From CAUZWH01 sp965224275 (GTDB lineage Bacteria; Pseudomonadota; Alphaproteobacteria; SHVV01), in contig CBDCYR010000015.1 in NCBI GenBank assembly GCA_965224275.1, positions 124,001 through 188,000 on the forward strand: a stretch of DNA of 64,000 nucleotides, read 5' to 3'. The notes beneath the pieces are model-generated. The model was not told the origin of the DNA. It did not search any database and saw only the letters and a program-made list of their open reading frames with translations. Positions 28,151 through 37,382 of this stretch are shown in pieces. The translations under genes were made by a program, and so were the position numbers. Each line of letters opens with the position of its first letter. Within the stretch, counting starts at the first letter, position 1.

Positions 28151-29284
28151 TTGTTCGACACGATCTGGACATACGTCGTTCCGTTTCTCGTGATTCTCAC
28201 GATTGTGGTGTTCGTACACGAGCTCGGTCACTACCTGATTGCCCGCCTCAGCGGTGTGAAAATTGAAGTTTTCTCGATCGGCTTCGGGCGTGAACTGGTG
28301 GGTTGGAACGACCGCCTCGGTACGCGCTGGAAAATCAGCTGGATCCCGCTTGGCGGTTACGTCAAATTCTTTGGCGACGAATCCGCGGCAAGTACGCCGC
28401 AGAAGGGACTCGACACACTGAACGCGAGCGAGCAGGAAGTCTCTTTTCATCACAAGAAGCTTGGACAACGTGCCGCGATAGTTGCTGCGGGACCGATCTC
28501 AAACCTTATCTTCGCGGTCGTGATCTACGCCGTTTTGTTCATGACGTTTGGGCAGGTGTTCGCGCCGCCGGTGATTGACGAAGTCATGCCCGAGAGTGCC
28601 GCAGCCATTGCGAATTTCAAACCTGGTGATCGGATCGTCGAAATAAACGGATCGACAATATCGAGATTCGCTGAAATCCAGCAGTTCGTCCGCATGAACC
28701 CAGGGCGTGAATTGAGTGTCGTGGTTCGGCGTGACCAGACCGAGGTCGAGCTCTCCGTAACACCTAAGCTGACCACGATCACAGATAATTTCGGGCGTGA
28801 GCGCGAGATTGGTCTACTCGGTGTCACCCGATCAGGCGGCGTTGAGCTGATTCGTCATGATCCGATCACTGCGGTTGTTCTTGCATTTTCAGAGACCGGG
28901 AGGGTGATCACGCTTACCCTTGACTATGTTGGACAGGTCGTCATCGGGGCGCGCTCAGGTGGCGATATTGGCGGGCCGATAGGCATAGCCCGAATGTCGG
29001 GGGAAGTTTTTCAGCTTAGTTTCGCTGCTGTTCTTTCCTTTATCGCAGTGCTTTCGATCAGTCTTGGTCTGATTAACTTATTCCCGATACCGCTCCTCGA
29101 CGGTGGTCACTTATTGTTCTATGCAATCGAAGCGGTTCGCGGAAAGCCCCTCGGAGAGAAATCTCAAGAGTATGGCTTTCGCATCGGTCTCGCACTCGTC
29201 CTTAGCCTTATGCTCTACGCAACGTGGAACGATCTCAGCAGTATTCCGCAAGTCGTCGATCTAGTGAGCCGCCTGTTTTCATAA
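28151..29284 (+). CDS. rseP: RIP metalloprotease RseP (site-2 protease)
   Basis: It is an intramembrane zinc protease that cleaves anti-sigma factors and leftover signal peptides. The zinc motif HELGH lies in the first transmembrane helix (VFVHELGHYLIARLSG). A PDZ domain (FKPGDRIVEINGSTISRF) follows, and NLFPIPLLDGGHLLFY carries the third ligand Asp. The protein has 377 residues and a TTG start preceded by GAGGTAGG. It lies 8 bp before the bamA start. Confidence 0.95.
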   Translation: MFDTIWTYVVPFLVILTIVVFVHELGHYLIARLSGVKIEVFSIGFGRELVGWNDRLGTRWKISWIPLGGYVKFFGDESAASTPQKGLDTLNASEQEVSFHHKKLGQRAAIVAAGPISNLIFAVVIYAVLFMTFGQVFAPPVIDEVMPESAAAIANFKPGDRIVEINGSTISRFAEIQQFVRMNPGRELSVVVRRDQTEVELSVTPKLTTITDNFGREREIGLLGVTRSGGVELIRHDPITAVVLAFSETGRVITLTLDYVGQVVIGARSGGDIGGPIGIARMSGEVFQLSFAAVLSFIAVLSISLGLINLFPIPLLDGGHLLFYAIEAVRGKPLGEKSQEYGFRIGLALVLSLMLYATWNDLSSIPQVVDLVSRLFS

Positions 29285-29292
29285 CGCGGGTC

Positions 29293-31575
29293 ATGCGTCA
29301 AATTCGCCGCGTCCTGCCGCTAACATGCATTGCCTTTGCCTGTTTGTTGGTGGTTGTCCTGAACACCGATGACGTTCGCGCACAGGGCCGCATTGCCGCC
29401 GTTCAGATAGAGGGCAATCAGAGAATCGAGCCTGATACGGTTCGGTCCTACCTGCGCATCGGGGTTGGCGATCAATTTAATTCCGCACTGATCAACAATT
29501 CACTGAAATCGTTATTTGCCAGCGGTTTGTTTGCCGACGTATCGATCCGCCGAGCGGGTGCCAATCTGGTCGTGAGCGTGGTCGAAAATCCAATCGTCAA
29601 TCAGCTCGCATTCGAGGGAAACCGGCGGATCGAGGACGAAACGCTCGAGGCGGAGGTGCAACTTCGTCCGCGTGTTGTCTACACGCGTACACGGGTTCGC
29701 AACGACGTTCAACGGTTGCTTCAAGTGTATCGGCGGGGCGGACGTTTCGCTGCGACAATCGAACCCAAGATTATCCAACTACCGCAGAATCGCGTCGATG
29801 TTGTGTTTGAGGTTACGGAAGGGCCGGTTACCAAAGTCGAAAAGATCAATATTATTGGCAACAAACGGTTCAACGACGGACAGCTTCGGACGGTGTTGGC
29901 AACCAAAGAGGACCGTTGGTATCGACTGTTCTCCGGCAACGATACCTACGATCCCGACCGACTAAGCTTCGACCGAGAGTTGTTGCGCCGCTTCTACCTG
30001 TCCAAAGGCTATGCTGACTTCCGCGTGGTCTCCGGTGTTGCCGAACTCGCACCGGACCGGAGTGGTTTTTTTATTACTTTCACCGTTGATGAAGGAGAAC
30101 TTTATCAATTCGGCGCGATCGATGTGCGATCCGAGCTTCGTGATCTGCCTCGAGAGCAACTGTTTCAATTTGTGAAAACCGAGACCAATGAGAATTACAA
30201 CGCCGATCAGGTGGAAGACACGATTCAGGACCTCACATTCGAGGTTGGCAAACTCGGCTATGCGTTCATCGACATCAAACCGGAGATCGATCGCGATCGC
30301 GACAAGCGTCTGATCGATGTCACATATGTCATTGATGAGGGGCCGCGCGTTTATGTTGAGCGCATACAAATCGCCGGCAATGTTCGTACATTGGATCGCG
30401 TGGTCCGCCGCGAGTTCGAACTAAATGAAGGTGATGCTTACAACACCGCAAAGCTTCGAAAGTCGCGGCGAAACATTCGGGGCCTTGGTTTCTTCGACAA
30501 AGTCGAGATAAAGCAGGAACCGGGCTCGACCCCCGACCGAACCAATATTCTTGTCGATATCGAAGAGCGCTCTACCGGCGAACTCACCATCGGTTTTGGC
30601 TTCTCGACGTTGGACGCTGTCCTCGGTGACATCTCTATCAGAGAACGCAATCTGCTTGGGCGCGGCCAGGATCTTCGGCTGGGGCTTAGTATTTCAACCG
30701 TTCGCCAGCAGGTAGATCTATCTTTTACCGAGCCCTACTTTCTCGGAAGAAACCTGGCCGCCGGATTTGACATATTCAAAGTCCAAAACGATCGACAGAA
30801 CGAAAGCTCGTTTGACGAAGACAATTTAGGCTTCCGTTTGCGGTCTGGGTTCCAGATTGCCGAAAACTTACGACAATCGGTCCGCTACGAGTTGCGGCAG
30901 GAGTCGATTGAGAACATCGGTACCAACGCCTCGCGCTTCATTCGCGACCAAGTGGGGACGCGGACGGTTTCATCGGCGGGGTATACGCTTACCTACGACC
31001 TGCGCGACGACCGGCTCACCCCAACGAGAGGATATGTTATCGAGTTTGGGCAAGATCTGGCCGGGCTTCTTGGCAGCGTGCGTTTCCTCAAAACCTCTCT
31101 CGACTATGTCTACTACTACCCGGTGGCGGACCAGTGGGTTGCTTCGCTGGGCCTGAGGCAGGGCTATATCGTCGGACTCGGGCAAGATGTCGGTATCGGC
31201 GACCGGTTTTTCGTTGGCGGAGCCAACTTTCGCGGCTTTCAAACCGGCGGAATAGGTCCACGAGATAGGGCGACAAATGATGCGCTCGGTGGAAACGTAT
31301 TCTACGTGGGTACCGGGGAATTGAGCTTTCCTCTGGGATTGCCGAATGAATTTGGTATCCTGGGGCGGGTCTTTTCCGAGGTCGGGAGCCTGGCACAGAT
31401 TGATGTAGCGGGACCTGGTCTTGTGGACAAAGGCACAGTTCGATTGACGTCTGGCGTCGGAGTTTCGTGGCGCTCGCCGTTTGGTCCCATCCGAGTCGAC
31501 CTCGCACTTCCGATCCTGAAAGAAAACTTCGATCAGGACGAGGCCTTCCGCTTTAGCTTCGGCACTCGTTTCTAG
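29293..31575 (+). CDS. bamA: outer membrane protein assembly factor BamA
   Basis: It is the central component of the outer-membrane beta-barrel assembly machine, 760 residues. A signal peptide (residues ~1-33) is followed by five POTRA domains (first begins IAAVQIEGNQRI, later VEKINIIGNKRF and VERIQIAGNVRT). A C-terminal 16-strand barrel contains the conserved RGF loop (FRGFQTGGIGPRD) and ends in a terminal Phe (FSFGTRF). The ATG at 29293 is chosen because it starts the signal peptide. Confidence 0.96.
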   Translation: MRQIRRVLPLTCIAFACLLVVVLNTDDVRAQGRIAAVQIEGNQRIEPDTVRSYLRIGVGDQFNSALINNSLKSLFASGLFADVSIRRAGANLVVSVVENPIVNQLAFEGNRRIEDETLEAEVQLRPRVVYTRTRVRNDVQRLLQVYRRGGRFAATIEPKIIQLPQNRVDVVFEVTEGPVTKVEKINIIGNKRFNDGQLRTVLATKEDRWYRLFSGNDTYDPDRLSFDRELLRRFYLSKGYADFRVVSGVAELAPDRSGFFITFTVDEGELYQFGAIDVRSELRDLPREQLFQFVKTETNENYNADQVEDTIQDLTFEVGKLGYAFIDIKPEIDRDRDKRLIDVTYVIDEGPRVYVERIQIAGNVRTLDRVVRREFELNEGDAYNTAKLRKSRRNIRGLGFFDKVEIKQEPGSTPDRTNILVDIEERSTGELTIGFGFSTLDAVLGDISIRERNLLGRGQDLRLGLSISTVRQQVDLSFTEPYFLGRNLAAGFDIFKVQNDRQNESSFDEDNLGFRLRSGFQIAENLRQSVRYELRQESIENIGTNASRFIRDQVGTRTVSSAGYTLTYDLRDDRLTPTRGYVIEFGQDLAGLLGSVRFLKTSLDYVYYYPVADQWVASLGLRQGYIVGLGQDVGIGDRFFVGGANFRGFQTGGIGPRDRATNDALGGNVFYVGTGELSFPLGLPNEFGILGRVFSEVGSLAQIDVAGPGLVDKGTVRLTSGVGVSWRSPFGPIRVDLALPILKENFDQDEAFRFSFGTRF

Positions 31576-31582
31576 GAACAAC

Positions 31583-32152
31583 ATGAACATCTCTCATCTC
31601 CTTCGCGTCATTCCCCTGGCGGCTTTGTTGCTAAGCGCAGTACTACTGCTGCCGGTCCAGCTCTCTGCACAACAACTTCCGGCCGCCGTCATCGCAGTTG
31701 TTGATGTTCAATTCATCTTGCAAAAGGCGACTGCGGCGACGAGCGTTCGCGAGCAGGTCGACAAGATCCGCACCGAATATCAAAAGCTGGTCAATGCGCA
31801 GGACCTTGAGTTGCGCAAACAGGAGCAAGAGCTCAAACGGCAACAATCGATTCTGGCGCCGCAGGCGTTCAACGAGAAACGTCGGGAATTTCAGACGCGG
31901 GTTGCCGGCGTTCAGCGGCAAGTGCAGGAGAGATTGCGAAAGCTTGATCAGATGAGGGCGCAAGGGCTTAAGGGCATTGAACGCGCTCTGCGGCCGATCA
32001 TTGTCGACCTGTCCAAGGAGCGGGGGTTTAACGTTGTCTTGGCAAGTACTCAGCTTGTGTTCGCGTCCAAGTCACTCGACATCACAACAACTGTCTTAGA
32101 GCGATTGAATCAGACCCTCCCGACAGTAAATTTGACACCGCCTTCCGAGTGA
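31583..32152 (+). CDS. skp: periplasmic chaperone Skp/OmpH
   Basis: It is a holdase for unfolded outer-membrane proteins on the way to BamA. The 189 residues comprise a signal peptide (to about AQQLP), the VIAVVDVQFILQKATA trimerisation strand, a long helical tentacle (residues ~60-130, KQEQELKRQQS..) rich in Lys/Gln/Arg, and a terminal strand. It lies between bamA and lpxD as usual, with its TGA overlapping the lpxD start. Confidence 0.92.
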   Translation: MNISHLLRVIPLAALLLSAVLLLPVQLSAQQLPAAVIAVVDVQFILQKATAATSVREQVDKIRTEYQKLVNAQDLELRKQEQELKRQQSILAPQAFNEKRREFQTRVAGVQRQVQERLRKLDQMRAQGLKGIERALRPIIVDLSKERGFNVVLASTQLVFASKSLDITTTVLERLNQTLPTVNLTPPSE

Positions 32153-33183
32153 TGGCGGACCCGCGCTTTTTCTCGCGCCATGGTCCCATATCGGTAGCTG
32201 ATCTCGCCGCGCTTTGCGGGGCCACATGTGCGGCCGATGCTGATCTTGCAAAACTGATATACGACGTCGGCCCGCTCGAGCGAGCGGCCACTGATAATCT
32301 TAGTTTTCTCGACAACCCAAAATATCTGCAAGCATTCGCACAAAGCGAAGCTGGCGCTTGTATTGTCCAGCCGAAGTACGCAGATCGCGCGCCGCCCGGG
32401 ATGTCATTGCTACTGTCGGACAAACCCTATCGCTCATACGCGTTAGCAGCTGGCGCGTTCTATCCCCCATCGCCTCGAACGCCTGGCGTCGCTGCAACTG
32501 CGCGTGTCGATGAGACCGCTTTGATCGGTGAGGGCTGCGCAATAGCGGACGGCGTGGTGATCGAGGCGGATGTCCGCGTCGGAGCTGGTTGCGCAATCGG
32601 CGCGAACACTGTGATTAGCCGCGGCGTTGACATAGGAGAAGATGCCTCGATCGGAGCGCTTGTGACCCTTAGCCATTGCGCGCTTGGAGATCGCGTACGC
32701 ATCTACCCGGGCGCGCGGATTGGCCAAGACGGCTTTGGGTTCGCCCCCGATTCTGCTGGTCATGTGAAAGTCCCACAGTTGGGCCGGGTGGTCATTGGCA
32801 ACGATGTCGAGGTAGGTGCGAACACCACAATCGACCGCGGATCAGGATCGGACACGATTATTGGCGACGGGTGCTGGATCGATAATCTTGTGCAGATCGC
32901 GCACAATGTTGAATTGGGCCGAGGCTGTATCCTCGCTGCGCAGGTTGGGATCTCAGGAAGCACCAAACTGGGAGACTACGTTGTGGCCGGGGGACAGGTT
33001 GGAATTGCCGGACACTTGCGAATTGGTGATGGGGCACAGCTCGCGGCGCAATCGGGGATTGCCAAGGACGTGACAGCGGGCGCTATTCTCGGCGGATCTC
33101 CTGCAATTCCGATCCGGGTCTGGCATCGCCAAACGCACATCTTGGCTAAGTTGGCGCGGCAAAGAGGGCAGTCAGATGAATGA
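32152..33183 (+). CDS. lpxD: UDP-3-O-(3-hydroxyacyl)glucosamine N-acyltransferase
   Basis: It is the third step of lipid A synthesis, adding the second hydroxyacyl chain from acyl-ACP. The 343 residues have an N-terminal uridine-binding domain and a left-handed beta-helix of hexapeptide repeats. The catalytic His lies in VQIAHNVELG, and QDGFGFAPD is conserved. The ATG at 32152 (or GTG at 32149) overlaps the skp stop. The stop overlaps fabZ by 8 bp. Confidence 0.96.
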   Translation: MADPRFFSRHGPISVADLAALCGATCAADADLAKLIYDVGPLERAATDNLSFLDNPKYLQAFAQSEAGACIVQPKYADRAPPGMSLLLSDKPYRSYALAAGAFYPPSPRTPGVAATARVDETALIGEGCAIADGVVIEADVRVGAGCAIGANTVISRGVDIGEDASIGALVTLSHCALGDRVRIYPGARIGQDGFGFAPDSAGHVKVPQLGRVVIGNDVEVGANTTIDRGSGSDTIIGDGCWIDNLVQIAHNVELGRGCILAAQVGISGSTKLGDYVVAGGQVGIAGHLRIGDGAQLAAQSGIAKDVTAGAILGGSPAIPIRVWHRQTHILAKLARQRGQSDE

Positions 33184-33643
33184 TATTTCGGTATCTGGAG
33201 AGGTTGGAACGGTCGATATCATCAGGATCATGGAGATGATCCCGCACCGATTTCCAATGCTTCTGGTCGATAAAGTCATCGATTTGATTCCCAATGAGTC
33301 CGCGACGGGTATCAAGAATGTGACGATTAACGAACAATATTTCCAGGGTCACTTTCCGCGCAGGCCGGTGGTTCCGGGCGTCATGATAATCGAATCGATG
33401 GCGCAGACAGCGGCGGTTCTTGTCGTTCATACGCTTGGCGCGGCCTCCGAGGGCAAGCTCGTCTACTTCATGTCAGTCGACAAAGCGCGGTTTCGGCATC
33501 CTATCGTGCCCGGTGATCAGATGCTGGTGCACGTTCAGAAAACCAGGAGCCGCGGTCCGGTTTGGAAGTTTTCAGGAAAGGTCATGGTCGACGGGCGGGT
33601 CGCGGCTGAAGCATCCTACGCGGCCATGATTCAGGATACCTGA
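33176..33643 (+). CDS. fabZ: 3-hydroxyacyl-[acyl-carrier-protein] dehydratase
   Basis: It dehydrates 3-hydroxyacyl-ACP in fatty acid elongation and competes with LpxA/LpxD for the hydroxyacyl substrate. The hot-dog fold has catalytic His in PHRFPMLLVDK and Glu in PGVMIIESMAQTAAV, with GHFPRRPVVPG between them. It is 155 residues long. It sits between lpxD and lpxA in the classic operon. Confidence 0.97.
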   Translation: MNDISVSGEVGTVDIIRIMEMIPHRFPMLLVDKVIDLIPNESATGIKNVTINEQYFQGHFPRRPVVPGVMIIESMAQTAAVLVVHTLGAASEGKLVYFMSVDKARFRHPIVPGDQMLVHVQKTRSRGPVWKFSGKVMVDGRVAAEASYAAMIQDT

Positions 33644-33647
33644 CGGA

Positions 33648-34451
33648 ATGGATGCATTCATTCACCCCACCGCGATCATCGAAGACGGGGCGCAGATCGG
33701 GAGTGGTGTCTCGATCGGCGCCTATTGCACTATCGGATCAGAGGCCAAGTTGGGCGATGGGACGACGCTGGAAGCTCACGCGGTCGTTGCGGGCCGTACG
33801 ACGCTCGGTTCCAACACCCACATCTATCCTTTTGCCTCGGTCGGGCATCGTCCCCAGGACCTGAAATATGCCGGCGAGCCTTCGGAGCTCGTTGTTGGCT
33901 CCGGTACGATCATCAGAGAGCATGCGACGCTCAATCCCGGCACCGCCGGCGGCAATATGCAAACGCGTGTCGGCGACAACTGCATAATTATGGTAGGTAG
34001 CCATGTCGCGCATGATTGTCAGATTGGCAACAATGTTATTTTGGTGAATAACGCGACGCTCGGCGGTCACGTCGTGATCGACGACCACGCTATCGTTGGT
34101 GGAATGTCGGCGATCCTTCAATTCGTTCGCATTGGAGCTCATGCGATGGTTGGCGGTATGACGGGTGTTGAGAATGATGTCATCCCCTATGGTACGGTAA
34201 TAGGAAATCGAGCCTATCTCTCCGGGCTTAATATCGTCGGGTTGAAGCGACGTGGATTCAACCGTGACGCGATACATCAGTTGCGCAACGCCTATCGCCT
34301 GTTGTTCGCCGTCGAAGGAACTATGCAAGAACGTTTGGTGGACGTATCTGAGATCTTTCATGACAGCGATCTGGTGATGGAAATCGTTAACTTTATCAAT
34401 GCTGACTCGACTCGTACGATCTGCCAGCCAAAGAGCGGCTCAAGCGCCTAA
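33648..34451 (+). CDS. lpxA: acyl-[ACP]--UDP-N-acetylglucosamine O-acyltransferase
   Basis: It is the first step of lipid A synthesis. The 267 residues form a left-handed beta-helix followed by a C-terminal helical domain (KRRGFNRDAIHQLRNAYRLL). The catalytic His is in SHVAHDCQIGNN, and the substrate-binding LNPGTAGGNMQT loop is present. Its last 53 bp overlap the start of lpxI. Confidence 0.96.
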   Translation: MDAFIHPTAIIEDGAQIGSGVSIGAYCTIGSEAKLGDGTTLEAHAVVAGRTTLGSNTHIYPFASVGHRPQDLKYAGEPSELVVGSGTIIREHATLNPGTAGGNMQTRVGDNCIIMVGSHVAHDCQIGNNVILVNNATLGGHVVIDDHAIVGGMSAILQFVRIGAHAMVGGMTGVENDVIPYGTVIGNRAYLSGLNIVGLKRRGFNRDAIHQLRNAYRLLFAVEGTMQERLVDVSEIFHDSDLVMEIVNFINADSTRTICQPKSGSSA

Positions 34452-35283
34452 ACTCGGCATTATTGCCGGTGGCGGCGAGCTTCCAGGCCGTCTGGAAGAT
34501 GCTTGCCGCAGGGGCGGCCGTGATAGGTTCGTAATAGCGTTTAACGGCGTGGGCAATGTTGAAAGCGTTACGCCCGACGCTTGGGTGGATATCGGCAGAG
34601 TTGGCGACACATTTGCGCTCCTGCAAGAAGCCAAGTGCGAAGAAGTCGTGCTGGCCGGGCCGATCCGACGACCGAAATTATCGGCTTTGCGCCTCGATAA
34701 ACGCGGCCGGTCCTTGCTCGCAAAATTCGCGCGGGTATGGGGACGCGATGACGCGCTGTTGTCACTGATTGTCGATGAGCTCGAAGAAGAGGGGTTTCGA
34801 GTCGTCGGTGCAGACGATGTTTTGGGGGAGCTTTTGGCATCAGAGGGGCCGTTAGGCCAGTTTGTGCCAAGCGATCAAGCGCTTGTCGATATCGAGCTTG
34901 GTGTCAGGGTCCTCGCTGCCCTCGGAGCTCTCGATATTGCCCAAGCTGTTATTGTTCAGCAGGGCCGCGTGCTTGGTATCGAGGCAGCGGAGGGTACGGA
35001 CGCACTCATAGAGCGCTGCGCACCTATGCAGGGTGAGGAAGGCCCGCAAGCCGTCCTCGTCAAGCTTAAGAAGCCCGAGCAGGAGCGCCGCGTCGATTTG
35101 CCCGCGATTGGCGCGGCCACAGTGGAGCGTGCAGCGAGCGCAGGGCTTGCTGGTATCGCCATCGAATCAGGGGGCACGTTGGTAATGGATCAGAACGCAG
35201 TTGTCGAAAGCGCCGATAGAGCCGGTCTTTTCGTGGTCGCGATCACGCCCAATTGGCCAGGCTCGGACAACCCAGGAGGATAA
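34399..35283 (+). CDS. lpxI: UDP-2,3-diacylglucosamine pyrophosphatase LpxI
   Basis: It makes lipid X from UDP-diacylglucosamine; LpxI (formerly DUF1009) replaces LpxH in most alphaproteobacteria. The N-terminal KLGIIAGGGELPGRL and the VLAGPIRRPKLSALR segment are diagnostic. The C-terminal half has GVRVLAALGALDIAQAVIVQ and GTDALIERC. The only usable start (ATG 34399) lies 53 bp inside lpxA, giving 294 residues and an extra ~16 basic N-terminal residues. lpxB, which often comes next, is not here. Confidence 0.92.
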   Translation: MLTRLVRSASQRAAQAPKLGIIAGGGELPGRLEDACRRGGRDRFVIAFNGVGNVESVTPDAWVDIGRVGDTFALLQEAKCEEVVLAGPIRRPKLSALRLDKRGRSLLAKFARVWGRDDALLSLIVDELEEEGFRVVGADDVLGELLASEGPLGQFVPSDQALVDIELGVRVLAALGALDIAQAVIVQQGRVLGIEAAEGTDALIERCAPMQGEEGPQAVLVKLKKPEQERRVDLPAIGAATVERAASAGLAGIAIESGGTLVMDQNAVVESADRAGLFVVAITPNWPGSDNPGG

Positions 35284-35284
35284 C

Positions 35285-35689
35285 ATGCCAGATACAGCCA
35301 ACTTTCAACTCCTACACACGATGATTCGCGTGCGTGACCTCGACAAATCGATCGAGTTCTACACCCAGCATTTAGGCATGACGCTGCTGCGCAGGAAAGA
35401 TTTTCCAAGCGGCAAGTTCACCCTCGCGTTCGTTGGCTATGGCGACGAAAGCGACAACGCGGTTGTTGAACTCACCCATAATTGGGAACAGGACGATCCC
35501 TACGAACTCGGCGATGGATTCGGACATCTGGCAATTGGTGTTACCAATATCGATGCGACTTGTGGGCGTCTTGCCGCCGCTGGCGTCCCCATCCCAAGGC
35601 CCGCCGGTCCGATGATTCATGGCGGGACCTCGATAGCGTTTGTGGAGGATCCGGACGGATATCGGATTGAACTAATCGAACGCAGTTAA
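35285..35689 (+). CDS. gloA: lactoylglutathione lyase (glyoxalase I)
   Basis: It converts the methylglyoxal-glutathione hemithioacetal to S-lactoylglutathione. The 134 residues include the HTMIRVRDLDKSIEFYTQHLG opening (His and first metal site), VVELTHNW (Glu), GHLAIGV (His) and the terminal RIELIER (Glu). These are the four metal ligands of the Ni-type bacterial enzyme. A strong ribosome binding site (AGGAGG) 5 bp before the ATG at 35285 decides the start over an upstream in-frame ATG at 35201. Confidence 0.93.
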   Translation: MPDTANFQLLHTMIRVRDLDKSIEFYTQHLGMTLLRRKDFPSGKFTLAFVGYGDESDNAVVELTHNWEQDDPYELGDGFGHLAIGVTNIDATCGRLAAAGVPIPRPAGPMIHGGTSIAFVEDPDGYRIELIERS

Positions 35690-35705
35690 ACCATACCAGA
35701 TTGGC

Positions 35706-35906
35706 TTATTGGCCGACGAAGTACCACCCCGCGGTCGCAATCAATGCGGCGCAAAGAAGCCAAGGAGCGAGCTTCGCGGCGCGGCGGTCGAGCGGAATCG
35801 TATTGTCGTTGGCGGGCCGATTGGGGACGCGAATCGAAAACGCGGGCCGCGAAGTCGTTTCCGACTCGGGTTGCCGGTAGGCGCGTAATTCGGCGGGTCT
35901 ATCCAC
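35706..35906 (-). CDS. small single-pass membrane protein, unknown
   Basis: A 66-residue reading frame has a GTG start overlapping the gltA stop by 8 bp on the same strand. The N-terminal ~40 residues are polar and rich in Arg/Pro (with NRPANDN). The C-terminal ~20 residues form one hydrophobic helix (LAPWLLCAALIATAGWYFV). The translational coupling to gltA and clear tail-anchor pattern support a real gene. The function is unknown. Confidence 0.55.
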   Translation of the reverse strand: MDRPAELRAYRQPESETTSRPAFSIRVPNRPANDNTIPLDRRAAKLAPWLLCAALIATAGWYFVGQ

Positions 35907-37212
35907 GCTGCTCCAAGTCTACGTACGGACGCTCAATCGGCCCGGTGTAGATCTGCCGCGGGCGGCCGATCTTCTGCGATGGATCTTCCATCATTTCGTT
36001 CCACTGGGCAACCCATCCAACGGTGCGGGCGACAGCGAACAGCACGGTGAACATGCTGGTCGGGATGCCCATCGCTTTGAGGATAATCCCCGAGTAGAAA
36101 TCAACGTTGGGGAACAGCTTTCGCTGAACGAAATACTCGTCCTCAAGCGCGATTCGCTCGAGTTCCATCGCTAGCGCCAATAGGGGTTCATCCATCACCC
36201 CGAGATCTTCGAGGACCTCGTGGCACGTGCCGCGTAAGACGTTCGCTCGCGGATCGTGGTTTTTATAGACGCGGTGGCCGAATCCCATGAGCCGGAACGG
36301 GTCGTCCTTGGCCTTTGCCTTCTTCAGATATTCAGGAATTCGGCTCTTGTCGCCGACCTCGTTGAGCATGTTGAGAACAGCTTCATTAGCACCACCATGC
36401 GCTGGGCCCCAGAGCGACGCAATGCCAGCCGCGATGCACGCAAATGGGTTGGCGCCAGAGGATCCGGCAAGTCGCACGGTCGAGGTCGAGGCGTTTTGCT
36501 CATGGTCGGCGTGCAGAATGAGCATTTTCGACATCGCCCGGGCGAGCACGGGATTGATATCATACTCCTCGCAAGGGTTTGCGAACAGCATGTGAAGGAA
36601 GTTCTCAGAGTATTTGATGTCGTTGCGTGGGTAGATGAATGGCTGTCCCAGCGAATATTTGTAGGCCCAGGCTGCGATCGTCGGAATCTTCGACATGAGA
36701 CGAACCGACGCGATCATTCGCTGGTCGGGATCGTTAATGTCGAGACTATCGTGGTAGAAGGCCGATAGCGCACCAACCACGCCGCACATGATTGCCATGG
36801 GATGTGCGTCGCGGCGGAATCCGTCATAAAACCGTCGGATTTGCTCATGCAGCATCGTGTGGGTGGTAATCCGTTTCCGAAAGTCCTCTTTTTCTACTGG
36901 CGTCGGCAGTTCACCGAACAGCAGCAGATAGGAGACCTCGGTGAAATCGCTTTTCTCGGTCAGATCCTCGATGCGATACCCGCGGTAGAGAAGAATGCCC
37001 TCATCACCGTCGATGAAAGTAATTTGCGATTCGCAGCTTCCCGTAGAGGTATAACCGGGGTCGTACGTGAAGTACCCCATTTGCCCGTAAAGTTTTCGGA
37101 TGTCGATGACGCTTGGTCCAAGGGCACCCTCCAACACGGGAAAGTCGAACGATTCGCCTGACGCGCCATCGGTAATGGTGACCTGACCGTTTTCTTTCGC
37201 TGTATCCGACAT
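35899..37212 (-). CDS. gltA: citrate synthase
   Basis: It condenses oxaloacetate and acetyl-CoA to citrate at entry to the TCA cycle. The hexameric type II enzyme is indicated by 437 residues and an N-terminal beta domain. Active-site motifs are LHADHEQNASTSTVRLAG, GPAHGGANEAV, MGFGHRVYKNHDPR and NVDFYSG. The ATG at 37212 is preceded by GAGGTC and gives the family N-terminus; an in-frame upstream start (37311) would only add basic leader residues. It is transcribed away from gltX with a 170-bp gap holding a TATAAT-like element. Confidence 0.96.
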   Translation of the reverse strand: MSDTAKENGQVTITDGASGESFDFPVLEGALGPSVIDIRKLYGQMGYFTYDPGYTSTGSCESQITFIDGDEGILLYRGYRIEDLTEKSDFTEVSYLLLFGELPTPVEKEDFRKRITTHTMLHEQIRRFYDGFRRDAHPMAIMCGVVGALSAFYHDSLDINDPDQRMIASVRLMSKIPTIAAWAYKYSLGQPFIYPRNDIKYSENFLHMLFANPCEEYDINPVLARAMSKMLILHADHEQNASTSTVRLAGSSGANPFACIAAGIASLWGPAHGGANEAVLNMLNEVGDKSRIPEYLKKAKAKDDPFRLMGFGHRVYKNHDPRANVLRGTCHEVLEDLGVMDEPLLALAMELERIALEDEYFVQRKLFPNVDFYSGIILKAMGIPTSMFTVLFAVARTVGWVAQWNEMMEDPSQKIGRPRQIYTGPIERPYVDLEQRG

Positions 37213-37300
37213 TCTGACCTCGCCCTGCTTTTTACCCTTCCGGCCTGCGACGTGAGGTCCAGATCCGGTGAGATTATTACGTTGATTTTGGCGGCGCGCC

Positions 37301-37306
37301 ATTATA
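37301..37306 (-). promoter_or_regulatory. putative -10 element of gltA
   Basis: The minus strand reads TATAAT here, about 90 bp upstream of the gltA ATG. No convincing -35 hexamer is seen at the right distance, so an activator may be involved or the match may be chance. Confidence 0.3.
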
Positions 37307-37382
37307 CGCATCGTCCAATGAAGCGAAATAGAGATTCTTCCGAAATACCAATATTTGATATCTAAGGCGCTGTAATTGCTTG

